Notes under the pieces: generated by a model
The model's input: the letters and a program-made list of their open reading frames with translations, nothing else
Told to the model about the DNA's origin: nothing
The model's database searches: none
DNA from: Candidula unifasciata
Taxonomy: Eukaryota > Mollusca > Gastropoda > Stylommatophora > Geomitridae
Length of the DNA: 64,000 nt
Direction: 5' to 3'
Assembly (NCBI GenBank): GCA_905116865.2
Contig: CAJHNH020004824.1
Location: 347,570-411,569, forward strand
Shown: positions 24,177-36,187 of the stretch, piece by piece
Layout: every line of letters starts with the position of its first letter
Numbering within the stretch: the first letter of the stretch is position 1
Made by a program: the position numbers and the translations under genes

Positions 24177-27100
24177 CATGAAGCCATTTCATTGTTTTCC
24201 CAGGAGCAGGCACATAAGAGTAAACAACATCAACAATAACAATAAAAACAATAAAAACAACAACAACAATAAAAACAACAACAATAAAAACAACAATAAT
24301 AAAAACAACAACAACAATAAAAACAACAATAATAATAAAAACAACAACAACAATAAAAACAACAACAACAATAAAAACAACAACAACAATAAAAAAAAAT
24401 AAAGTAACAACAATGAAAACAACAACAACAATAAAAACAACAACAACAAAACTAAAAACAACAACAATAAAAACAACAACAACAATAAAAACAACAACAA
24501 CAATAAAAACAACAACAATAAAAACAACAACAAAGAAAAAGAACAACAATAATAAAAACAACAACAACAATAAAAACAACAACAATAAAAACAACAACAA
24601 CAATAAAAAAATAATAAAAGCAACAACAATGAAAACAACAACAACAATAAAAACAACAACAACAAAACTAAAAACAACAACAATAAAAACAACAACAACA
24701 ATGAAAACAACAACAACGATAAAAAACAACAACAACAATAAAAACAACAACAACAATAAAAACAACAACAACAATAAAAACAACAACAATAAAAAAAATT
24801 ATAAAAACAACAACAATGAAAACCACAACAACAATAAAAACAACAACAACCAAACTAAAAACAACAACAAAAAAGCAACAACAGTAAAAACAACAACAAC
24901 AGTAAAAACAACAACAACAACAACTCACCAATCTTGCCCACCAAGCTACTGATGACCACAATCTGTCCCTGCTTCCTGTCTATCATGTGAGGCAACACCT
25001 GCTGTGTCAGAGACACAGGTCCCAGAACATTCAGCTCAAACAGTTCACGATCCACATCCAGCTCCACCTCCATCCATGGTGACCTCTGACTCCGCCCAGC
25101 GTTGTTAATGAGGATATCGATCTGGTAGTCCATGTTGTGACCACAGAGGGAAGCACGTGTGTGTACCCAGGTGGACAATCAAATACATGTAGCATGACCA
25201 CAGCGGGAAGCAGGTGTGTATTCACAGGTAGACAATCAAACACATGTAGCATGATCACAGAGGGAAGCAAATGTGTGTTCACAGGTGGACAATCAAACAC
25301 ATGTAGCATGATCACAGAGGGAAGGAAGTGTGTGTTCACAGGTGGACAATCAAACACATGGAGCATGACCACAGCGGGAAGCAGGTGTGTATTCACAGGT
25401 GGACAATCAAACACATGTGGCATGATCACAGAGGGAAGCACGTGTGTGTTCACAGGTGGACAATCAAACACATGTAGCATGATCACAGAGGGAAGCACGT
25501 GTGTGTTCACAGGTGGACAGTCAAACACATGTAGCATGATCACAGAGTGAAGCACGTGTGTGTTCACAGGTGGACAATCAAACACATGTAGCATGACCAC
25601 AGCGGGAAGCAGGTGTGTATTCACAGGTGGACAATCAAACACATGTAGCATGACCACAGCGGGAAGCAGGTGTGTATTCACAGGTGGACAATCAAACACA
25701 TGTAGCATGACCACAGCGGAAAGCACGTGTGTGTTCACAGGTGGACAATCAAACACATGTAGCATGACCACAGCGGGAAGCAGGTGTGTGTACCCAGGTG
25801 GACAATCAAACGCATGTAGCATGATCACAGAGGGAAGCACGTGTGTGTTCACAGGTGGACAATCAAGCACATGTAGCATGATCACAGAGGGAAGCACGTG
25901 TGTGTTCACAGGTGGACAATCAAACGCATGTAGCATGATCACAGAGGGAAGCACGTGTGTGTGTCACAGGTGGACAATCAAACACATGTAGCATGATCAC
26001 AGAGGGAAGCACGTGTGTGTTCACAGGTGGACAATCAAACGCATGTAGCATGATTACAGAGGGAAGCACGTGTGTGTTCACAGGTGGACAATCAAACACA
26101 TGTAGCATGATCACAGAGGGAAGCACGTGTGTGTTCACAGGTGGACAGTCAAACACATGTAGCATGATCACAGAGGGAAGCAAGTGTGTGTTCACAGGTG
26201 GACAATCAAACACATGTAGCATGACCACAGCGGGAAGCACGTGTGTGTTCACAGGTAGACAATCAAACACATGTAGCATGACCACAGCGGGAAGCAGGTG
26301 TGTGTACCCAGGTGGACAATCAAACGCATGTAGCATGATCACAGAGGGAAGCACGTGTGTGTTCACAGGTGGACAATCAAACGCATGTAGCATGATCACA
26401 GAGGGAAGCAGGTGTGTATTCACAGGTGGACAATCAAACACATGTAGCATGATGACAGCGGGAAGCAAGTGTGTGTTCACAGGTGGACAATCAAACACAT
26501 GTAGCATGATCACAGAGGGAAGCAAGTGTGTGTTCACAGGTGGACAATCAAACGCATGTAGCATGATCACAGAGGGAAGCACGTGTGTGTTCACAGGTGG
26601 ACAATCAAACGCATGTAGCATGATCACAGAGGGAAGCACGTGTGTTTACAGGTGGACAATCAAACGCATGTAGCATGATCACAGAGTGAGGCACGTGTGT
26701 GTTCACAGGTGGACAATCAAACGCATGTAGCATGATTACAATGAAGTACAACTAAAACATGATATAAATGGTAGAGTGGTCAGTGATACATTGACAAATA
26801 GCCAAGAGCAGAAGCATAAACGCCAATTAGCTGTGAACTCTGTACAAGCAGTCCCTATGTTTTTGTCCTGGTTAATTAATAAAGCCTGATTGTTCTTTGC
26901 CAGTGGCCGGCCCTAGCAGTCCTGGTACCCGACAGATTTTATTGAGCAGATCTCTGGAACCAGCATTCTGGCAATGAGGATCCTCGAGCTAGACCACCCA
27001 GTTAAACTGTTCACGGTGACAGTTACTGACGCCAAGGACCACCCTGTTAAACTCTTCACGGAGACAGCTACTGACGCCAAGGACCACCCAGTTAAACTGT

Positions 27101-30100
27101 TCACGGAGACAGCTACTGACGCCAAGGACCATCCAGTTAAACTGTTCACGGTGATTGTTACTGACGCCAAGGACCATCCAGTTAAACTGTTCACGGAGAC
27201 AGCTACTGGCGCCAAGGACCATCCAGTTAAACTGTTCACGGAGACAGTTACTGACGCCAAGGACCATCCAGTTAAACTGTTCACAGAGACAGTTACTGAC
27301 GCCAAGGACCATCCAGTTAAACTGTTCACGGAGACAGTTAATGACGCCAAGGACCACCCAGTTAAACTGTTCACAGAGACAGTTACTGACGCCAAGGACC
27401 ATCCAGTTAAACTGTTCACGGAGACAGTTACTGACGCCAAGGACCATCCAGTTAAACTGTTCACGGAGACAGTTACTGACGCCAAGGACCATCCAGTTAA
27501 ACTGTTCACGGAGACAGTTAATGACGCCAAGGACCACCCAGTTAAACTGTTCACAGAGACAGTTACTGACGCCAAGGACCATCCAGTTAAACTGTTCACG
27601 GAGACAGTTACTGACGCCAAGGACCATCCAGTTAAACTGTTCACGGAGACAGTTACTGACGACAAGGACCATCCAGTTAAACTGTTCACGGAGACAGCTA
27701 CTGCCGCCAAGGACCATCCAGTTAAACTGTTCACGGAGACAGTTACTGACGCCAAGGACCATCCAGTTATCTGTTCACGGAGGCAGTTACTGAGGCTAAG
27801 GACCATCCAGTTAAACTGTTCACGGAGACAGTTACTGACTCCAAGGACCATCCAGTTAAACTGTTCACGGAGACACATAAGTAGATGGTATTCTGTAGGC
27901 AGTACCTTTGGTGAAATACTCAACACCTAAGTAGATGGTATTCTGTAGGCAGTACCTTGGATGAAATACTCAACACCTAAGTAGATGGTATTCTGTAGGC
28001 AGTACCTTTGGTGAAATACTCAACACCTAAGTAGATGGTATTCTGTAGGCAGTACCTTTGGTGAAATACTCAACACCTAAGTAGATGGTATTCTGTAGGC
28101 AGTACCTTTGATGAAATACTCAACACCTAAGTAGATGGTATTCTGTAGGCAGTACCTTTGATGAAATACTCAACACCTAAGTAGATGGTATTCTGTAGGC
28201 AGTACCTTTGGTGAAATACTCAACACCTAAGTAGATGGTATTCTGTAGGCAGTACCTTTGATGAAACACTCAACACCTAAGTAGATGGTATTCTGTAGGC
28301 AGTACCTTTGGTGAAATACTCAACACGTAAGTAGATGGTATTCTGTAGGCAGTACCTTTGATGAAATACTCAACACCTAAGTAGATGGTATTCTGTAGGC
28401 AGTACCTTTGGTGAAATACTCAACACATAAGTAGATGGTATTCTGTAGGCAGTAAATTTGATAAATACTCAACACCTAAGTAGATGGTATTCTGTAGGCA
28501 GTACCTTTGGTTAAATACTCAACACGTAAGTAGATGGTATTCTGTAGGCAGTACCTTTGGTGAAATACTCAACACCTAAGTAGATGGTATTCTGTAGGCA
28601 GTACCTTTGATGAAATACTCAACACCTATGTAGATGGTATTCTGTAGGCAGTACCTTTGATGAAATACTCAACACCTAAGTAGATGGTATTCTGTAGGCA
28701 GTACCTTTGATGAAATACTCAACACGTAAGTAAATGGTATTCTGTAGGCAGTACCTTTGGTGAAATACTCAACACCTAAGTAGATGGTATTCTGTAGGCA
28801 GTACCTTTGATGAAATTCTCAACACCTAAGTAGATGGTATTCTGTAGGCAGTACCTTTGATGAAATACTCAACACCTAAGTAGATGGTATTCTGTAGGCA
28901 GTACCTTTGGTGAAATACTCAACACATATTTAGTTGGAAATCTGTGAAAAATACTGTTGACGAAATACTCAACACCTAAGTGTGTGGTATTTTGTGTGAA
29001 ATACTCAACACCTAAGTGTGTGGTATTTTGTGTGAAATACTCAACACCTAAGTGTGTGGTATTTTGCGTGAAATACTCAACACCTAAGTGTGTGGTATTT
29101 TGCGTGAAATACTCAACAAATAAGTGGATGGTATTTTGTGTGAAATACTCAACACCTAAGTGTGTGGTATTTTGCGTGAAATACTCAACACCTAAGTGTG
29201 TGGTATTTTGTGTGAAATACTCAACACCTAAGTGTGTGGTATTTTGCGTGAAATACTCAACACCTAAGTGTGTGGTATTTTGCGTGAAATACTCAACAAA
29301 TAAGTGGATGGTATTTTGTGTGAAATACTCAACACCTAAGTGTGTGGTATTTTGCGTGAAATACTCAACAAATAAGTGGATGGTATTTTGTGTGAAATAC
29401 TCAAAACCTAAGTGTGTGGTATTTTGCGTGAAATACTCAACAAATAAGTGGATGGTATTTTGTGTGAAATACTCAACACCTAAGTGGATGGTTTTCGGTG
29501 TGAAATACTCAACATCTAAGTGGACGGTATTCTGTGTGAAATACTCAACACCTAAGTGGATGGTATTCTGTGTGAAATACGCAACACCTAAGTGGATGGT
29601 ATTCTGTGTGAAATACTCAATACCTAAGTGGATGGTATTCTGTGTGAAATACTCAACACCTAAGTGGATGGTATTCTGTGTGAAATACTCAGCACCTAAG
29701 TGGATGGTATTCTGTGTGAAATACTCAACACCTAAGTCAATGGTATTCTGTGTGAAATACTCAGCACTTAAGTGGATGGTATTCGGTGTCAAATCTTCAG
29801 CATCTAAGTGGATGGTATTTTGTGTGAAATACTGAGCACCTAAGTGGATGGTATTTTGTGTGAAATACTCAACACCTAAGTGGATGGTATTCGGTGTGAA
29901 ATATTCAACATCTAAGTGGATGGTATTCTGTGTGAGATACTCAACACCTAAGTGGATGTTATTCTGTGTGAAATACTCAACATCTGAGTGGATGGTATTC
30001 TGTGTGAAATACTCAATACCTAAATGGATTTTATTCTGTGTAGAATACTCAACACCTAAGTGGATGGTATTCTGTGTGAGATACTCAACACCTAAGTGAT

Positions 30101-33100
30101 GGTATTCTGTGTGAAATACTCAGCACCTAAGTGGAAGGTATTTTGTGTGAAATACAACACCTAAGTGGATGGTATTCTGTGTGAAATACTCAACATCTAA
30201 GTGATGGTATTCTGTGTGAGATACTCAACACCTAAGTGATGGTATTCTGTGTGAGATACTCAACACCTAAGTGATGGTATTCTGTGTGAAATACTCAACA
30301 CCTAAGTGGATGGTATTTTGTGTGAAATACTCAACACCTAAGTGAATGGTATTCTGTGTGAGATACTCAACACCTAAGTGATGGTATTCTGTGTGAAATA
30401 CTCAGCACCTAAGTGGAAGGTATTCTGTGTGAAATACTCAACACCTAAGTGGATGGTATTCGGTGTGAAATCTTCAGCACCTAAGTGGATGGTATTTTGT
30501 GTGAAATACTCAATACCTAAGTGGATGGTATTTTGTGTGAAATACTCAACACCTAAGTTAATGGTATTCGGGGTGAAAAACTCAACATCTAAGTGGATGG
30601 TATTCTGTGTGAGATACTCAACACCTAAATGGATGGTATTCTGTGTGAAATACTCAACATCTAAGTAGATGGTATTCTGTGTGAAATACTCAATACCTAA
30701 GTGGATGGTATTCTGTGTAGAATACTCAACACCTAAGTGGAAGGTATTCTGTGTGAGATACTCAACACCTAAGTGGATGGTATTCGGTGTGAGATACTCA
30801 GCCCCTAAGTAGATGGTATTCTGTGTGAGATACTCAACACCTAAGTAGATGGTATTTTATGTGAAATTCTCAACATCTAAGTGGATGGTATTCTGTGTGA
30901 AGTACTCAATACCTAAGTGGATGGTATTCGGTGTGAAATACGCAGCCCTAAGTGGATGGTATTCTGTGTGAAATACTCAACACCTACGTGGATGGTATTC
31001 TGTGTGAAATACTCAACACCTAAGTGGATGGTATTCGGTGTGAAATACGCAGCCCTAAGTGGATGGTATTCTGTGTGAAATACTCAACACCTACGTGGAT
31101 GGTATTCTGTGTGAAATACTCAACACCTAAGTGATGGTATTCTGTGTGAAATACTCAGTATATAAGCAGCTAGAATTATGTAAGAAATACCTTTCGTGAA
31201 ATACTCCACACATGGGTAGTCGGAATGAAGCGAATACTTTTAGTGAAATACTTAACACATGGGTAGTTGGAATTATGTAGAAAATGCCGTTGGTAAAATA
31301 ACTCACAAATGGGTAGTTGCAGTTAGGCAGAAAATACCTTATTGAATGTGTCCAGAACTTTCTGCACTGCTGCCTTATGGGTATCGAATGCGACAACATC
31401 CAACGGTAAAACCAAAATATCGCTCTCTGTAATCTTGTCTTTCCCTGGATGTGACAAAATATAACAAATAGAACAAATGTCGCAGGAAATATTTGTATGT
31501 GTTTGTATGTGCGTGTGGAAAGGGGAGGGGTGCGCTTGTGTGTCTGTGTGATGCACTGAATAAACAATATGTCTGTATATGGGTGCCTGTGTGCATAGAT
31601 GGATAGATATGCATATAGACAGACAGTCAGACACACATTTCTGATGTAAGGGCTTTAAGAGGTACCGATGTATTTACTGGCTTTTTCTATTGTTAAGAAA
31701 AATCAAGTTGAAACTAAAAAGATATACATCCTATAATCATAGAAACCAGTATAATGTAGGTTATCTCAGGAATAAAGAAGTTAAGCAACAATTTTCAGTT
31801 GCAGTCTCTAATAAGTACCAGGTGTTGTAGCAGTTAGCTGAAGATGTAAGCTGGGATTAGATCAAGGGAATCAGGAATGAATCTTGTGTAGAAGTTCTTG
31901 TGAAGAGGGAACAAAAACATAAAGAGTGGATAACACTAGAAACCATTACAATAGTAGAAGAAAGGAAAAGGGAAAAAGAAGACTTAAACAATAGCAAAAC
32001 TAGAGCTGCTAAAGCTGGAGCTCAGCAAAAATACACAGAAGCTAAAAAAGAAAAACTATCAATCTTCTGAAGGAAGGATGATGGCAGGTCCAGATAGTAT
32101 CCCAGCAGAAGTTATAAGGCCAATATAATTACATAAACTGAATTGCTGCACAGGTTATTCAGTAAAATCTGGGAGACCGAAGTAATACCAGCAGACTGGA
32201 GAGAAGGATATCTTGTGAAACTGCCCAAAAAAGGTGATCTACAGGAGTATAAACACTATAGAGGAATTATGTTGCTGTCAGTTCCTGTAAAAATATTATG
32301 TAGAATAATTTTTGAAAGATTAAAAGGTGCTATTGATTAAAAGCTAAGAGATGAACACTCAGGTTTCTCTCAGATTCCGTACTGACCAGAAAGCTACGTT
32401 ACGAATAATACTAAAGAAAGCATAGAAATGAACTAAGTACTTTACATTGAATTTATAGACTATTAAAAAAGCTTTTGACAGCATTGCTAGGGTATCTCTC
32501 TGGAAATTAGAAGAAACAGGAAACGATGACGGCAGCACTGGATTTCAAGTATGTTTGTAACAAAGTGATATACGACATTTTGATGACCGCTCTGGTGGAG
32601 AAGGAGGTCAGTCCCTGTTGGGTGAACTGAGTTGCAGCTGTCCTGTATTCGAGTCGAGTGTTCCGTCTGGGTTCATGGACCTCAGAACCATGCAGTGTAG
32701 CCCCTGGACGGTCACAGGGATCCACCATATCGCCTGTGCTCTTTAACGTGTATAGATGGACTAGGAGTTGGAAGGATGCTGACATTTGCAGATGATATGC
32801 TTGCATATAGGCAGGTGGAGACGGAACAACAGCCCGAGAGCTACGATCGACAGTAGACAACGTGATTGACTGGTGTTCGGAAATGAGCGCTGTCCTCCAC
32901 CCAGAAAAGGCATCTTTGTGTGGTCCCATGTCTCACGATAGATGGTGGAAACATAAACAGTGAGAGAGCAAACTTAAGTATTTGGGAATCACATTTCACA
33001 TTTCGCATTTGACAGGAGCCTGTACTTCAAGGACTATGTGGAGAGAGTTGTGACAAGATGCCAAAAAAGACTCAATGGACACAAAGCAGAGAATGCTTTT

Positions 33101-36100
33101 CACACAGCAGCACCTGATACTTTCAGTAATTGATTATGGAATATGACTGTTTACTATCTCAAAGAGTCACTTGGTTAAACTAGAGCGCATACAGAACGCA
33201 GCTATACGGGTCATTCTGGGTTGCACCAGAGACACCCCAGTGGTGTGTATGCGATACATCCTTGGTTTGCCAACGGTTGCAGGTAGTCACAAGGTGCTGC
33301 TGGCCAGGATGTCTCAGTGTAGCTGCAGACACGGCTAATCCTTTTCACAAACCTCTGGACGCAGTTAAGGGTCGGCGGCTGATAAGAGTGAAGTCAGGGA
33401 TGGCTCAGGCAGACGACACAATCAGACAGGTCTCCAAGCTGAAGAACATTGGGCGAGGAGAGAAGTGGCTCAAAGAGCCAGCGGAACAGTCAGGTTTGTG
33501 TAGAGTTATGATCACACTGACCCGGGAGGACAGAAAGTGGCTATCTTGATGATCTGGACTTCGCTGATGGTATTTCTCTTCTGTCTTACTCAAAATGCAA
33601 AATAAATTACATAAACTTGATGCGAGATCACAGCAGCTTGGTCTAAAAATTCATGAAGTAACGACGAAGATAATGAGAATAAAACAGGCAAATAGTAATA
33701 TGGTTTCTCTTAACGGTATCCCACTGGAAGGCGTGGAGTCGTACATCTGTTTGGGCAGTAAGTATAGATATAGATGGGGATCTCATAGAGATATTTAAAT
33801 ACGAACACAAAAGGCAAGAGGAGCTTTCAGAGAATTAGGGTTTTTGTGGAGGTAAAAAAAAAAATATAACTAATATTAAACTTATATTCTTTAGTTCTTA
33901 TGTCTAAACAGTACTGTTGTATGGAGAACAACTAATGCGGTTACTAATAAACAAACATTCATTAATTGGTGCCTGTGCAGAATAAAGGGTATTAAATTGT
34001 ATGATAGATTCACTAATGAAGTGCTTTGGGAGAGAACTAAACAAGTTCCAGAGGAGGAAAGGGGAAGAAAAGACGCTGGCGTTGAATAGAACACACATTG
34101 AGAAAACATGAGAACGAGTTAACTAGAATTTCTTGGCACTGGAACACACAGGAGCAATGAAATAAAGGAAGAGCCCCCCCCCCCCCCTCCAAGTAAAAAA
34201 AATTAGGGGGAGGGCGGCATGCGATAGCAAAGGATAGGACGACTTGGTGTGAGTTGATCGAGGGCCTATGCTCCTATGCTCCATTTGGAATTAAAAAGAC
34301 AGAAGAAGAAGAATGCCTCTGAGGTGAGCAGTTTTATGTTTTTACGCAGCTGAGGCTACATAATGAAATGTGATAACCAGGTCCTGGCGCCTTGCCTTCC
34401 CATATATTTTTCGGCACGCCATTTTCATGAGGCTGCCCTGGTCCCTGGTTGTCTTGTCGGTGAATGTAACTCGAGTCTTTACATTGCTGGCACTAATGGG
34501 ACTTTTGTTACAGTTCAGTTGTTCTTCTTTGTTTGTATCAATGTCCATATCTTGTAACATGTCCAGATGTATTTGTTCTCTAACAACCGGACTGGACTGT
34601 CCTGGCTTTGGCTTACTGCTAGTCGAACCCTGCCTCTTTCTCTAGGAAATGACTCCCACTGTTCTCCCTAAACCACAACAACATGTTTCAAGTATTTTAG
34701 TTTTCCAACACGTGATGATGACGTGTATGTGTCCGTTTTTTTTTTTTTTTTTAAATTAGTTGAGCTTTTAAGGGTTTAGGATTCTGCGTATTACTTCTTC
34801 TTGTTGCATATTATTGTAGAGTATATTTGTTTATGTCGGCTCTGTGGCTAACTCGATGCGAAGGCTTCGCTTCGTAATGCCGGGATGCCAGATTCGATCC
34901 CAGCTGCGGGCAATGTGCCTTGCGTTGGTTTCGACAGTGGTATCAAGAAAGCCGACCGTCCAGAGGCAATGGCAAACTACTGGATGTAACTTGCCTAGAG
35001 AAACCACACAACAGCCAGGGGCTGTTAGGGTTGGTTCTGCAAAGTCCTGTAAAGGATACGCTATATTTGTTTATATTTGTTGATAGTCTCCGCGATTATA
35101 ACAGTTTTGTCTTGCGAGACATCAGAGATACTGCAGCTGAACAGCGCAGGCAAACTAGTAAGGCCGGTTATAACGGGCCCTTTATCTACACATACAGTTT
35201 TTAAAACTTGGGTTCATTTGTACTTGCAATAGTGAAGATTGTCAGCTTTGACAGTTGTCAAAACAAAACAGCGCTGCTAACCTTATGTGGAGACTCATCT
35301 CCCCTTTGCCTTGTCCAACATCAGAAAATAAGAATGGCAGATATCATCAAAACAAAACATTGTCAATCATTACATTTATATTCGGACATGAAATTACCAG
35401 ATATTGATGAATGTTTATTTGACACTTTGAATGATGTGCATGTTTTTCTCTATGTTCTTGTTAACAGTGTTTGTGATTTTTTTCCAAAGCTTCTGAATCA
35501 CATTTTATTATACTGGGATGGGGGCGGTGGCGTTGCGTAGGGGACATGTAACTCACGGGGGTGCCACCTGAAGAAAATTTGAGGCGACTGTCTTAGATCG
35601 TTCTGGGCCCGTAGTAGGCTTAAAAGTGACCCCTGGACTCACAGACAGTCAGCTATTGTGTCTCGATGGATGAAGAAAAGAATAGTGCTTATCATTTGCG
35701 ATGGATGTACAGCAATATTTGTTTCGTGATTCCTGCTCTTTCAGACACAACGAAAACAATCTAGAGGTATTCCACGCAAGTAATGGATAGATGGAAAATT
35801 CTGAGCCGTGAATATCATCATATTGGCAGCACACATCAAAGCTCTCATCCGATGCCTCTTCAAACCCTGACTCTAAGACTACAGAAAAGAATGTCATTCA
35901 CGTTACATTTAGTTCAACTTTGTATGACAAGAAACTAGCAACTGACCTCGCTCTAGACATTTCTGCTTGACCTTCTCCAGTTCCTCAGTTCTGCGAGCGG
36001 ACAGAACCAGCCTGGCCCCAGCCTCGGCCAAACAGTAAGCGATGTATTCCCCAATCCCCCCTGATGCCCCAGTGATCCACACAACCTTTCCTGCTAGACT

Positions 36101-36133
36101 GTCTGTAAATAGTTGGAAACAATTAACCGTCTG

Positions 36134-36187
<54 letters not shown>

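Noticed and set aside
25031..29792. Overlapping 200-340 codon frames on both strands
   Set aside because: Products of 57-, 45- and 36-bp periods divisible by three, within a defined intron. Only 24929-25121 is coding.
28936..31165. CRISPR-like regular repeats
   Set aside because: All arrays here are head-to-tail with no unique spacers, in a eukaryotic context with introns and LINEs.
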